A stretch of DNA of 64,000 nt, from positions 28,703 through 92,702 of the forward strand of contig JANQLP010000093.1 of NCBI GenBank assembly GCA_028280515.1, written 5' to 3'. A model generated the notes under the pieces. That model did not search any database. It was not told the DNA's origin and was given only the letters and a program-made list of their open reading frames with translations. A program made the position numbers and the translations under genes. Positions 7,873-17,381 of this stretch are shown piece by piece (position 1 is the first letter of the stretch; every line of letters begins with the position of its first letter). Source of the DNA: Hyphomicrobiales bacterium (GTDB taxonomy: Bacteria; Pseudomonadota; Alphaproteobacteria; Rhizobiales; Methyloligellaceae).

Positions 7873-8757
7873 ATGTATTACTATCAGCTTCGTGCATTTC
7901 ATGCCGTCGCGACCTATGGCGGCTTCTCCAAGGCGGCCCGACAACTCAATATCTCCCAGCCGGCAATTTCCGACCAGGTTCGCAAACTCGAAGGCTGGTT
8001 CAACATCCGCCTGTTCGAGCGCAAGCGCAGATCGGTCGTTCCAACAGAGTTGGGCCTGCGGTTGTTCGAGCTCACCAAGCGCATGTTCGAGCTGGAAAAG
8101 GAGGCTGTCGAACTGCTCTCGGAGAGCGAGGCGCTGCGTACCGGTTCGCTTCGCATGGCAGCGGATGCACCGCTGCACTCGGTGAACCTCATCGGTGCGT
8201 TCCGCGAGGCTTATCCGGGCATCTCGATCAAGCTGAGCATCGGCAACGCCGACGACGTGTTGTCGTGGCTGTTCGATTTCAATGCGGACGTCGCCGTTCT
8301 GGCCGATGTGCCGGACGACCCGCGGCTTGAGAGCATGCCGCTGCGGACCGACCCCCTCGTCGCCTTCGTTCCCAAGACACATCCCTGGGCCAAGCGGCGG
8401 GCCATCACGCTGAAAGAGTTGTGCTCGGAGCCGCTCGTCATGCGTGAGCACGGCTCGAAAACCCGGCTGACATTCGAGAAAGAGCTTGAGGCGAAGCAAC
8501 TTTCAATCGAAATCTCGATCGAGGCGGAAGGACGAGCCGCGGCGCGCGAGGCGGTTGCGGCAGGCATCGGTGTCGGGGTGGTTTCGAAGGCCGACTTCGG
8601 TTTCGACTCGCGACTGACATCGATCACGCTGAGCGACTGCAAGGGGTCGATGACGGAGAATCTCGTCTGCCTCAAGGAGCGCGCCAAGCTCAGAACGGTC
8701 GCCGCTTTCTGGGACATCGCCACAAAGCACAGAAAACCGCATGCCCCCGAGGCCTGA
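7873..8757 (+). CDS. LysR family transcriptional regulator
   Basis: A 294-residue regulator. The N-terminal winged helix-turn-helix is clear (YYQLRAFHAVATYGGFSKAARQL, then ISQPAISDQVRKLE), followed by a LysR substrate-binding domain from about residue 90 to 290. The ATG at 7873 puts the HTH at the very N-terminus as in the family. It is divergent from the phnS2T2U2 importer and 15 bp upstream of an EamA transporter gene, with a palindrome next to its promoter. Most likely it senses the imported substrate or a metabolite of it and activates the importer operon; this is inferred from arrangement. Confidence 0.92.
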   Translation: MYYYQLRAFHAVATYGGFSKAARQLNISQPAISDQVRKLEGWFNIRLFERKRRSVVPTELGLRLFELTKRMFELEKEAVELLSESEALRTGSLRMAADAPLHSVNLIGAFREAYPGISIKLSIGNADDVLSWLFDFNADVAVLADVPDDPRLESMPLRTDPLVAFVPKTHPWAKRRAITLKELCSEPLVMREHGSKTRLTFEKELEAKQLSIEISIEAEGRAAAREAVAAGIGVGVVSKADFGFDSRLTSITLSDCKGSMTENLVCLKERAKLRTVAAFWDIATKHRKPHAPEA

Positions 8758-8772
8758 CCGGACCCTGTCACA

Positions 8773-9633
8773 ATGGGTCTGACGATCGCGGCCATCGTGC
8801 TGCTGTCGGCAGCCATCCACCCGATCTGGAACCTCCTCCTCAAGCAAGAACCGGATACGCAACTGGGCTATCTGGGGCTGACGAGCGTTGTCGCCGCATG
8901 CGGTCTGGTTCACAGTCTGCTTGCGGGGTCCGACCTGTGGGCCGCCGGCGCCGTCATTCCGCTGATTTTCCTGTCATGGTGCGGACAGATCCTCTACGGC
9001 ACCTGCCTCACGGCAACGTTGAGCCGCGGCGATCTCTCGGCCTATTACCCCATCATCCGCGCATCGCCGGTGTTCATTGTTCTGGTGGGTGTGACCGCGC
9101 TGGGCGCGACCTATTCGCTCTACGTCCTGCTCGGGATCGCCATGGCCGTTGCCGGTGCGTTCCTGTTGCTGTACCGGCGCGGCACGCATTTCCTCGATGA
9201 CCCGCGCACGCTCACGCTTGCGCTTCTGGCGATGTCCGGCACCGGTATCTATTCGATTGCCGATGCCCGCCTCATGGAAACGCTCGATCCACAGGTCCAG
9301 TTGTTCTGGGTGGAATCCCTTCTGGTGCCTGTTTATCTGATGCTGTTTCTGCAGCGCCGCACCCACACACGGTATGAGGACGGCCGGTCCATTGCCCGCC
9401 AGACGGTGATGCTGGTCATTCCCGGCGTCATGGCCTACGCCTCCTACTATCTCATTCTCATGGCCTATCAGATGGGGGGCGAAGTCGCCGCCGTGACCTC
9501 CGTCCGGCAGGCGTCCATCCCCATATCCGTGATGCTCGGCGGTTTTTTTCTGCGCGAGGGCGCAATCGCTCGCAGACTGTTCGCGGCAACGTTACTGGCC
9601 GCGGGGATCATCGTGATTATCCTGTTCGGGTAG
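8773..9633 (+). CDS. EamA (DMT) family transporter
   Basis: A 286-residue membrane protein with about ten hydrophobic segments in two EamA repeats (residues about 1-135 and 150-285). It begins MGLTIAAIVLLSAAIHPIWNLLLK, the usual N-terminal helix containing the conserved HPxWN. It starts 15 bp after the LysR stop, so the two genes share a transcript. It is a second transporter of the same superfamily as the one at 2405-3313 but not a close copy. Substrate unknown; it may export or import an intermediate of the pathway governed by the LysR regulator. Confidence 0.87.
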   Translation: MGLTIAAIVLLSAAIHPIWNLLLKQEPDTQLGYLGLTSVVAACGLVHSLLAGSDLWAAGAVIPLIFLSWCGQILYGTCLTATLSRGDLSAYYPIIRASPVFIVLVGVTALGATYSLYVLLGIAMAVAGAFLLLYRRGTHFLDDPRTLTLALLAMSGTGIYSIADARLMETLDPQVQLFWVESLLVPVYLMLFLQRRTHTRYEDGRSIARQTVMLVIPGVMAYASYYLILMAYQMGGEVAAVTSVRQASIPISVMLGGFFLREGAIARRLFAATLLAAGIIVIILFG

Positions 9634-9634
9634 G

Positions 9635-9805
9635 ATGACCACGCATTTCGCACAAATCGACGCACCCGCGCCGCAGCCCGTTCCCTTCACGGTCCGCAGG
9701 CAGGAGGGCCCGTTTCGCGAGTTGGACCTGCTCGCCATCGGCACGGTGCTGCTTGTCGTCATGGTGATCCTCGGCTTCCGCCGCCTGTTCAGGAAGCGGG
9801 ACTAG
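9635..9805 (+). CDS. small single-pass membrane protein (56 aa)
   Basis: A short frame starting one base after the stop of the EamA gene. A polar, proline-rich N-terminus (residues 1-30) is followed by one hydrophobic helix (about 31-48, LDLLAIGTVLLVVMVILGF) and a basic tail RRLFRKRD, giving a predicted N-out/C-in or bitopic topology. Third codon positions are very GC-rich, as in the neighbouring genes, which supports real coding. Its stop overlaps the stop of the convergent flavoprotein gene by a few bases. No strong ribosome-binding site is seen; translation may be coupled to the EamA gene. No family recognised. Confidence 0.45.
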   Translation: MTTHFAQIDAPAPQPVPFTVRRQEGPFRELDLLAIGTVLLVVMVILGFRRLFRKRD

Positions 9806-12249
9806 GCTTTCACCCGTTTCAGTTTCGGATCGTACGGCGTGCGCAGATGCGCCTTTGCCGGAACGATATCGCCGGCAATATCGATGTCGAACGCGCCACC
9901 TTCGATGAACGCCCGGTCCACGCCTCCATCGTCGTGCACGTATCCGAGGCCGACCGCCCCGCCAAGGGTATGCCCGTAGGCAGCTGATTCGATCTCGCCG
10001 ACCGGTTTCCCGTCGCGCAGAATCAACTCGCCGCCCCACAGCACGGGATTGGGGTCTTTGAGCACAAAGAGCGCAATGCGGCGGCTGAGGGGCCCTTCTT
10101 TCCTTTTCATGAGCGCATCGCGCCCGATGAAGCCGTGGTTCTCGAAGTCGACCGCAAAACCAAGCCCCGCCTCGAATGGCGTGATGTCCGGCGTCAGCTC
10201 ATGTCCCCAGGACCGGTAGGCCTTCTCGATCCTCAGGGATTCCAGGGCGTAGTAACCGACGTGGACGAGACCATGCGCCTCACCCGCCGCGACAAGGTCG
10301 TCGTAGACACCGGTCGCACACTCGACCGGCACATAGAGCTCCCAGCCCAGTTCGCCGACATAGGTCATGCGGCTGGCCCGAACCCTGGCCTGCCCCAGCG
10401 AGATTTCGCGGCTGGTGGCAAACGGAAAGCCATCATTCGACAGATCGTCCGGCGTGAGTGCGGAGAGGACATTCCGCGATTGCGGGCCCATCACCGCGAA
10501 CACCGCGAGGGACGCGGTGATGTCGGTGACCGTGACGTTGGCTCCCGCGCCGAGATTTCGCATGATCCAGTCGCGGTCCCGGTTCACCTGCGCCGAGCCC
10601 GTGACGAGCAGAAACCGATCATGGCCGAGCCGGGTGACGGTGAGGTCGCTTTCGTACCCGCCGCGCGTATTCAGCATGGCCGTATAGACGCAGCATCCCG
10701 GCTCCACCGCAACGCTGTTCGCGCACAGGCGTTGGAGTTCGGCCTCCGCATCGCGGCCCTGAACCAGGAGCTTGCCGAACGAGGACAGGTCGAACAAGCC
10801 GACGGCCTCGCGCACCGCCCGGTGTTCGGCGGCCGCGTTCTCAAACCAGTTCTGCCGGCCGAACGCGTAGTCCATCTCCGGCGTCTGCCCGTCCCCGGCA
10901 TACCAGAGCGGGCGCTCCCACCCCATGCGGGTCCCGAAGCATGCGCCATGTTTCTTCAGCCGGTCATAAACCGGAGAGCACCTTAAGCGGCGACCGGAGA
11001 CCAGCTCCATGTTGGGCCAGGGCATGGCGTAGTGCAGCCCGAGCGTTTCCCTGACGCGTTCTTCCAGCCACGCCTCGTTGGCATGGTGGGCGCCGAACCG
11101 GCGGATATCGACGGGCCAGACATCGGACGTCGGCGCGCCCTCCACCATCCACTCGGCAAGCGCCTTGCCCGCCCCGCCCGCACTGGCAATCCCCATGGAG
11201 TTGAAGCCGGCGCACACGAAGTAGTTCCTTACCTCCGGCGCCTCGCCGAGAATGAAGTAACCGTCCGAGGTGAAGCTCTCCGGACCATTGATGAACTGCT
11301 TGATTTCCGCGGTCTCGAGGGCGGGCACCCGGATCAGCGCGTTTTCCATCAGGATTTCGAACTGGTCCCAATCGTCCTCGAGCAGCGTGAACTCGAAATC
11401 GTCCGGGATCGGCGTTTCTTTCCACGGCTTGGCCTCGGGCTCGAAGCCACCCATGACGAGGCCGCCCACTTCCTCCTTGAAATAGATGTATCCGTCCGGA
11501 TCGCGCAGGCACGGCAAATCCGGATCGACGCCGTCGATGAGTCCCGTCACGATGTAAAAGTGCTCGCACGAATAAAGCGGCACGTTCACGCCGGCGAGGC
11601 GGCCAAACTGGCGCGCCCACTGGCCGGCCGCGTTCACCACATATTCGCAAGCGATGTCGCCCGCGCCCGTGCAAACCTTCTTGACCGCGCCATTGTCCAA
11701 CTCGACACCCGTGACACGCACCTTCTCGAAAATCTGCGCGCCGCCGGCCCGCGCGCCTTTCGCCAGCGCCTGGGTCAAATCCGCCGGATTGGCCTTCCCG
11801 TCGCCTGGCAGCCAGACACCGCCTTCGAGATCCTTCGTCTCCATGACGGGCCATTTCTCGCCCGCCTCCCGGGCCGAGATCACTTCCGCCTCGACGCCGT
11901 AGGCGCGCGCCTTGGCCGCGACGCGTTTCAGAACCGTCATGCGTTCCCTCGTGCGGGCGATGCTGAGGCTGCCGCATGCCTTCCAGCCCGTGGCCTGGCC
12001 GGTCTCTGCCTCGAGCTCCGCATAGAGGCGGGTCGAGTATTCGATGAGGCGCGTCAGGTTCTCGTGGTTACGAAGCTGGCCGACAAGCCCGGCCGCGTGC
12101 CAGGTCGTGCCGCCGCTCAGGCGGCCCTGCTCCAGCAGGACCACGTCCTTCCAGCCGAGTTTGGTCAGGTGATAGGCGACCGAGCAACCGGCGATACCGC
12201 CGCCGACGACGACAATGCGCGCCTGCGTTGGCAGCGGTTTGTCGCTCAT
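9802..12249 (-). CDS. FAD-dependent oxidoreductase with GcvT domain, dimethylglycine/sarcosine dehydrogenase family
   Basis: A roughly 815-residue flavoprotein. The N-terminal DAO domain has the dinucleotide-binding motif GGGIAG at 16-21 and the segment TTWHAAGL, whose His51 corresponds to the histidine that carries covalent FAD in dimethylglycine and sarcosine dehydrogenases. The C-terminal half is a GcvT aminomethyltransferase domain (about 430-800), which in the family passes the released one-carbon unit to tetrahydrofolate. The frame is open far upstream, but the start at 12249 overlaps the alcohol dehydrogenase stop (ATGA) and gives the standard N-terminus. It likely demethylates or oxidises an N-methylated amine. 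Third gene of the ALDH-ADH-flavoprotein operon. Confidence 0.88.
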   Translation of the reverse strand: MSDKPLPTQARIVVVGGGIAGCSVAYHLTKLGWKDVVLLEQGRLSGGTTWHAAGLVGQLRNHENLTRLIEYSTRLYAELEAETGQATGWKACGSLSIARTRERMTVLKRVAAKARAYGVEAEVISAREAGEKWPVMETKDLEGGVWLPGDGKANPADLTQALAKGARAGGAQIFEKVRVTGVELDNGAVKKVCTGAGDIACEYVVNAAGQWARQFGRLAGVNVPLYSCEHFYIVTGLIDGVDPDLPCLRDPDGYIYFKEEVGGLVMGGFEPEAKPWKETPIPDDFEFTLLEDDWDQFEILMENALIRVPALETAEIKQFINGPESFTSDGYFILGEAPEVRNYFVCAGFNSMGIASAGGAGKALAEWMVEGAPTSDVWPVDIRRFGAHHANEAWLEERVRETLGLHYAMPWPNMELVSGRRLRCSPVYDRLKKHGACFGTRMGWERPLWYAGDGQTPEMDYAFGRQNWFENAAAEHRAVREAVGLFDLSSFGKLLVQGRDAEAELQRLCANSVAVEPGCCVYTAMLNTRGGYESDLTVTRLGHDRFLLVTGSAQVNRDRDWIMRNLGAGANVTVTDITASLAVFAVMGPQSRNVLSALTPDDLSNDGFPFATSREISLGQARVRASRMTYVGELGWELYVPVECATGVYDDLVAAGEAHGLVHVGYYALESLRIEKAYRSWGHELTPDITPFEAGLGFAVDFENHGFIGRDALMKRKEGPLSRRIALFVLKDPNPVLWGGELILRDGKPVGEIESAAYGHTLGGAVGLGYVHDDGGVDRAFIEGGAFDIDIAGDIVPAKAHLRTPYDPKLKRVKA

Positions 12250-13418
12250 CCGAGATCGCCCCGGCAGGCCTTGCGGAAAATGTCGGCATAGGTTTCGGCG
12301 TCGTGCCGGACGGGGTTGCCTGCGGCGCACGGATCGTCGATCGAACGCACACCCAGCGCATCCGCCGCGTCGACCGGCACATCGATGTCTGCCAGCGTGT
12401 TGGGGATGCCCACGCTTGCGCGGTATTCCATCAGCCAGTCGAACGTTTTTTCGAAATCCGGCCGCTCGTGTCCGAGCGTGCGTCCGATCTGCGCCATCTT
12501 GTCCTCGATCGCGGCGCGGTTCGCCCGGACCACATATGGCATCACGATCGCATTGGTGAGCCCGTGGTGGGTGTCGTAAGCCGCGCCAATGCTGTGCGAG
12601 AGCGCGTGCACGCCGCCGAGCCCCTTCTGGAAGGCAACCGCGCCCATGGACGCCACGGCCATCATATGGCTGCGGGCTTCGAGGTTGCCGCCGTCGCGCA
12701 CCGCTTGCGCGAGATGTTCCGCCGCCAGACGCATCCCCTCGAGCGCGATGCCATCGGCCATGGGATGATAGCCCGGCGCGCAGAAGGCCTCGAAGCAATG
12801 CACGAACGCATCGAAGCCGGTCGCCGCGGTCAGATGGGGCGGCAGGCCACGGGTGAGTTCCGGATCGCACAAGGCAACCGCCGGCATCATGGACGGATGG
12901 AAGATGACTTTCTTGGTCTGCGTATCCTCGTTGGAGATGACGCTGGCGCGCCCCACCTCGGACCCCGTGCCCGCCGTGGTCGGCACGGCAATGACCGGCG
13001 CCACACCGTCCGTCCGCGCGCGCCGCCAGTTGTCGCCGACATCCTCGAAATCCCAGATCGGCCGGTCCTGACCCGCCATGAAGGCAATCGCCTTGCCCGC
13101 ATCGAGGCCGCTGCCACCGCCGAATGCGATGACACCGTCATGGCCACCGTCGCGATAGGCTTTCAGACCCGCCTCAACATTTCCGGACGTCGGATTGCCC
13201 TTTACACCGGCGAAGACCGCCACATCGATGTCACGCTCTTCAAGCAACGCCAACGTGTCTTGTACCAGCGCCGTATCTTTCAACCCTTCGTCGGTCACCA
13301 GCAAAGGCCGTGTCATGCCCAGACCCGCGGACAGTTTCGGCAGCCGCGCGATCGCGCCGACGCCGAAGACGACGCGGGTCGGATAGTTCCACTGGCGAAT
13401 GTCGGTCACGCTCGTCAT
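12246..13418 (-). CDS. iron-containing (group III) alcohol dehydrogenase
   Basis: A 390-residue Fe-ADH. The NAD-binding motif GGGSGLDAGKA is at about 100-110 and the metal-binding signature around GGVHALSHSIGAAYDTHHG has the conserved histidines. Overlaps both neighbours by 4 bp, so it is translationally coupled between the aldehyde dehydrogenase and the flavoprotein genes. Likely oxidises an alcohol, possibly an amino alcohol or hydroxyacid, to an aldehyde for the adjacent aldehyde dehydrogenase. The family is too broad for the substrate to be named. Confidence 0.9.
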   Translation of the reverse strand: MTSVTDIRQWNYPTRVVFGVGAIARLPKLSAGLGMTRPLLVTDEGLKDTALVQDTLALLEERDIDVAVFAGVKGNPTSGNVEAGLKAYRDGGHDGVIAFGGGSGLDAGKAIAFMAGQDRPIWDFEDVGDNWRRARTDGVAPVIAVPTTAGTGSEVGRASVISNEDTQTKKVIFHPSMMPAVALCDPELTRGLPPHLTAATGFDAFVHCFEAFCAPGYHPMADGIALEGMRLAAEHLAQAVRDGGNLEARSHMMAVASMGAVAFQKGLGGVHALSHSIGAAYDTHHGLTNAIVMPYVVRANRAAIEDKMAQIGRTLGHERPDFEKTFDWLMEYRASVGIPNTLADIDVPVDAADALGVRSIDDPCAAGNPVRHDAETYADIFRKACRGDLG

Positions 13419-14815
13419 GCCCCGGCACGAACTCGGAAGTGATAACTCTTGGGCCGTGTCAATTGTTCATAGCCGACACGCGACAGTGTGCAGCCGCGAC
13501 CCGATTGGCCGACGCCGGTCCATGCAAGCGCGGGGTCGAGATAGTCACAGCGGTTCATGTAAACCGTGCCCGTGTTGATGCGCTCGCCGATCGCCTCGGC
13601 GGCGCCTTCATCCCTCGTCCAGATGGACGCAGACAGACCGAAGGGGGAATCGTTCATCAGCGCGACGGCCTCCTCGTCGTTCGAAACCGCCATGATTCCG
13701 ACGACCGGCCCGAACGACTCCTCACGCATGACGGACATCTGATGGTTGACGCCGGTCAGCACTTGCGGCGCCAGATAAGGTGTGCCGGGCTCGCTTCGTT
13801 CGAATACGTGCTCGTCGATATGGGCCGTCGCGCCGGCCTTGACGGCACCCTCGATCTGTCCGCGCACGAAGTCCGCAGCCTTTGCGTCGACCATCGGCCC
13901 GAGTGTCGTTTCCTTTTTCAGCGGGTTACCCAGCACGTATTCGCGGGTGAGATCGACGAACCCCTCGACAAATCCGTCAAACAAGCTCTCGTGCACATAG
14001 ATTCGCTCCACGCCGCAGCATGACTGACCGGAGTTGAAAAATGCACCGTCAACAAGGTTCTCGATGGACTGTCCAATTCCGGCGTCAGAGCGCACATAGG
14101 CCGGGTCCTTGCCGCCAAGCTCAAGTCCGACACCGATGAACCGGCCCGCGGCCGCCTGCTCCATGGCCGCGCCGCCGGGCACCGACCCGGTGAAGCAGAC
14201 CATGTCGACGAGACCGCCGGATATGAGATCCGCCGTCTGTGTGTGGCTCAGCACTAGATTGTGGAACAGGCCGTCCGGCAATCCCGCCTCTTCAAAGGCC
14301 TTTGCGAAGCGCTCTCCGACCAGCAGGGTCTGGCGCGAATGCTTGAGCAGGACGGCGTTCCCGGCCATCAGCGCCGGGATGATCGAATTGACGGCGACCA
14401 GGTAAGGGTAATTCCACGGCGCGATGGTGAGAACCAGCCCAAGCGGTTCACGCGCGATGCGGCGGGTGAAGCCCGCCTTAGGCTCGGGCACGATATCGCC
14501 GAGGCTCTCATCGGCAATCGCGATCATGTGGCGCGCGCGTTCCTCGAAGCCGCGCAACTCGCTCTTTCCGTAGGCGACGGGCCGGCCCATCTGCCAGGCG
14601 AGTTCAGGGACGATGTCGTCACCCATGGCAAGCATGGCGTCGACGGCACGGCCGCAGTATTCGGCGCGTTCGGCAACGCTCGCGTTTCGCCATTCGGCCT
14701 GCGCGGCGCGGGCTCGGGCACAGGCCGTCTCGATGTCTTTAGCGCCTGCGATAGGGCGCTCCGCGTAGACAGAGCCGTCAACTGGCGAGATACACTGGAC
14801 CGTCTTTTCGGACAT
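13415..14815 (-). CDS. aldehyde dehydrogenase family protein
   Basis: A 466-residue NAD(P)-dependent aldehyde dehydrogenase. Visible active-site elements are APWNYP near 132, the nucleotide motif FTGSVPGG at 208-215, the general base Glu232 in LELGGKDP and the nucleophile Cys266 in FNSGQSCC. First gene of the operon with Fe-ADH and the DMGDH-like flavoprotein; its stop overlaps the Fe-ADH start. It resembles betaine-aldehyde and semialdehyde dehydrogenases. In the context of a phosphonate-type importer, phosphonoacetaldehyde is also conceivable, but no diagnostic residue supports that. The 154 bp between here and pheT hold no recognised feature. Confidence 0.9.
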   Translation of the reverse strand: MSEKTVQCISPVDGSVYAERPIAGAKDIETACARARAAQAEWRNASVAERAEYCGRAVDAMLAMGDDIVPELAWQMGRPVAYGKSELRGFEERARHMIAIADESLGDIVPEPKAGFTRRIAREPLGLVLTIAPWNYPYLVAVNSIIPALMAGNAVLLKHSRQTLLVGERFAKAFEEAGLPDGLFHNLVLSHTQTADLISGGLVDMVCFTGSVPGGAAMEQAAAGRFIGVGLELGGKDPAYVRSDAGIGQSIENLVDGAFFNSGQSCCGVERIYVHESLFDGFVEGFVDLTREYVLGNPLKKETTLGPMVDAKAADFVRGQIEGAVKAGATAHIDEHVFERSEPGTPYLAPQVLTGVNHQMSVMREESFGPVVGIMAVSNDEEAVALMNDSPFGLSASIWTRDEGAAEAIGERINTGTVYMNRCDYLDPALAWTGVGQSGRGCTLSRVGYEQLTRPKSYHFRVRAGA

Positions 14816-14969
14816 TGCGGGGACTTTCCGGACAAAAGCGGAAGCGCATTGGGACTTTCGCCGGCACGCTAGTCGAGGATGCGGGCGGAGAAAAATCGTT
14901 TTGGATGATAAGTCCTAACTGCAGCGATTGTCGCGTACCATCGACACCAACGATAGGCGAAAGATCGGC

Positions 14970-17381
14970 TCAGGCGCGCAACTCACCGCCGGTGGCCTTG
15001 GTCACCGCGGAGACAACCTTGTCGGACACCGCGTCGATTTCCGCATCGGTCAGCGTTTTCTCACGCGGCGACAGCGTCACCTCGATGGCGAGCGACTTCT
15101 TGCCCTCGGGCACGCCCTGGCCGGTGAACACGTCGAACAGCGTCACGTCGGAGATCAGCGTCTTTTCCGCACCGCGCGCGGCCCGCAGCAGGTCGCCGGC
15201 GGCGACGCCATGGTCCACCAGAAAGGCAAAGTCACGCCGCACGAGCTGCAGGTCGGTGACGTCCAGCGCCGGTCTTGTCCGCGAGGAGCGCTTCGGTTCC
15301 GGCAGCGCGTCTAGGAAAATCTCGAACGCCGCGACCGGACCGTCGATGCCAAGCCGGTCGAGCACGCGCGGGTGGAGTTCACCGAAATGCGCGAGCACCG
15401 TCTGCGGCCCCAGTTGCAGCACGCCGGACCGGCCCGGATGGAACCAGGCGGGTGCGGAACGCGCCGCCTGAGCGCTTGCGGCGTAGCCCATGGCGTCGAG
15501 CACCGCGAGGGCGTCGGCCTTCACGTCGAACAGGTCTGCGGGCCGGCCCGCACCGGACCAATGCCGCCCGGCGCCGTTCAGGGTCGCCGTTCCGGACCGG
15601 ACACCGGCGGCCGCGAAGTACTGGTCTTCCGGTGCGTCGCCGCGATAGGCCTGACCGATCTCAAACAGTGCCGCGTCGGCAAATCCACGGTCGTGATTGC
15701 GCTGCGCCGCGGCCGCGAGGCCGGGCAGCAGGCTTGGCCGCATGGAAGAGAGATCCGAGGAAATCGGGTTTGCGAGTTCAAGCACGTCCCGTCCGCCGCC
15801 GAACGCCTCAGCCGTATCACGGGGAATGAATGACCATGTCACGGCCTCGACCAGACCGCGTCCGGCAAGAAGCCGCCGCGCCATGCGTGCGCGTTTCTGC
15901 GCGGTGGTCAGGACCGGACGCGCAACGCCATCGACGCGCGCGATCGGCGCCGGGTCGATCTGATCAACCCCGACGATGCGAATGATCTCCTCAACCAGAT
16001 CCGCGGGCTGGGATACGTCGGGACGCCATGTGGGGATCGAGACCTTGTAAGCCGGGCCGTGGCCGGAAAGCCAGAACCCCAGGGCCACCAGCGCCTCTTT
16101 CATCTCCGACTGCGCGAGCTCCACGCCCGTGAGCCGCATCACCTCACTGGTGTCGAACTCGATGATGCGCGCCTCTTCCGGCGGCGTGCCGGCAACCGTC
16201 ACATTCGACGCTTCGCCGCCGCACAGATCGAGCACCATTTGCATGGCATATTCTATGCCGGGCACGACGAACGCCGGGTCCACACCGCGTTCGAACCGGT
16301 ATCGCGCATCGGACATGAGATTGAGCTTGCGGCCCGTCGCGGCAATGCGGATCGGATCGAAATAGGCCGACTCGATGAACACGTTGACCGTCTCATCCGA
16401 GCAGCCGGACGATTCCCCGCCGATGATGCCGCCGAGCCCGAGCACGCCGGAGTCGTCGGCGATGACGCACATGGTCTCGTCGACCTTGTAGGTGTCGCCG
16501 TCGAGCGCCAGGAATTCCTCACCCGTCTTTGCCATGCGGGCGCGGACAGCACCGGCGAGCTTGTCGGCATCGTACACGTGCAACGGCCGCCCGCGGTCAT
16601 AGGCGATGTAGTTGGTGATATCGGCAAGCGCGTTGATGGGTCGCAGACCGATTGCCTTCAGGCGGTTCTGCAACCAGTCGGGGCTGGGGCCGTTTTTGAC
16701 GCCCTTCACAAGCCGCCCCGAGAACGCCGGGCAGGCGTCCGCCGTGTCCGCGTCGAATTCGAGCTCGACCGCGACCGGGCAGTCGAAGGTGCCGCTCACC
16801 GGCTTGACCGGATCGTCCTTCAGCGTCCCCATGCCTGCCGCGGCGAGATCGCGGGCGATGCCGCGCACGCCGAGACAGTCCGGGCGGTTTGGCGTGATCG
16901 CGATCTCGATGACCGGATCGTCGAGACCGAGCAACCCGGCGACCGGCGCGCCCACCTCTGCCGCCGCGTCAAGCTCGATAATGCCCTTATGTTCGTCGGA
17001 GATTTCGAGTTCGCGCTCCGACAGCAACATGCCGTGGGATTCGACGCCCCTGATCTTCGCGACCTTGAGCTCCATGTCGATGCCGGGCACGTAGGTGCCG
17101 GGCGGCGCGAACACGCCCTTGAGGCCGTCGCGGGCATTGGGCGCCCCGCACACGACCTGCACGGTTCCGTCCGCGGTCTTGACCTGACAGACTTGTAGCT
17201 TGTCGGCATCGGGATGGCGCTCCGCCTTGAGCACTTCGCCCACTGTGAACGGCGCAAGCGCGTTGGCAGGGTCGAACACCTCTTCCACCTCGAGCCCGAT
17301 CAGGGTGAGCTTGTCGAGCAGCGCGTCGAGCGTGGCATCCGTCTCAAGATGTTCCTTCAGCCAGCCGAGGGTGAACTTCAT
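14970..17381 (-). CDS. pheT: phenylalanyl-tRNA synthetase beta subunit
   Basis: An 803-residue protein of standard bacterial length. An N-terminal OB-fold tRNA-binding (EMAP-like) domain spans about 40-150, a B3/B4 editing domain about 210-390, a B5 domain about 400-475, a catalytic-like core follows, and the C-terminal FDX-ACB anticodon-binding domain covers about 710-803 (DVTDLQLVRRDFAFLVDHG). It forms the alpha2beta2 enzyme with PheS and charges tRNA-Phe. The start overlaps the end of the GrpB-family gene by 4 bp. The unusual point is that pheS and pheT are not adjacent. Confidence 0.97.
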   Translation of the reverse strand: MKFTLGWLKEHLETDATLDALLDKLTLIGLEVEEVFDPANALAPFTVGEVLKAERHPDADKLQVCQVKTADGTVQVVCGAPNARDGLKGVFAPPGTYVPGIDMELKVAKIRGVESHGMLLSERELEISDEHKGIIELDAAAEVGAPVAGLLGLDDPVIEIAITPNRPDCLGVRGIARDLAAAGMGTLKDDPVKPVSGTFDCPVAVELEFDADTADACPAFSGRLVKGVKNGPSPDWLQNRLKAIGLRPINALADITNYIAYDRGRPLHVYDADKLAGAVRARMAKTGEEFLALDGDTYKVDETMCVIADDSGVLGLGGIIGGESSGCSDETVNVFIESAYFDPIRIAATGRKLNLMSDARYRFERGVDPAFVVPGIEYAMQMVLDLCGGEASNVTVAGTPPEEARIIEFDTSEVMRLTGVELAQSEMKEALVALGFWLSGHGPAYKVSIPTWRPDVSQPADLVEEIIRIVGVDQIDPAPIARVDGVARPVLTTAQKRARMARRLLAGRGLVEAVTWSFIPRDTAEAFGGGRDVLELANPISSDLSSMRPSLLPGLAAAAQRNHDRGFADAALFEIGQAYRGDAPEDQYFAAAGVRSGTATLNGAGRHWSGAGRPADLFDVKADALAVLDAMGYAASAQAARSAPAWFHPGRSGVLQLGPQTVLAHFGELHPRVLDRLGIDGPVAAFEIFLDALPEPKRSSRTRPALDVTDLQLVRRDFAFLVDHGVAAGDLLRAARGAEKTLISDVTLFDVFTGQGVPEGKKSLAIEVTLSPREKTLTDAEIDAVSDKVVSAVTKATGGELRA

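Noticed and set aside
12250..12870. Upstream extension of the DMGDH-like gene frame
   Set aside because: Lies wholly within the alcohol dehydrogenase gene and lacks homology; the ATG at 12249 gives the standard flavoprotein start with an ATGA overlap.
1..14815. Complete phosphonate catabolic pathway
   Set aside because: Only the importer family points to 2-aminoethylphosphonate. No phnW, phnX, phnA, C-P lyase or PbfA-like gene is seen in the window.
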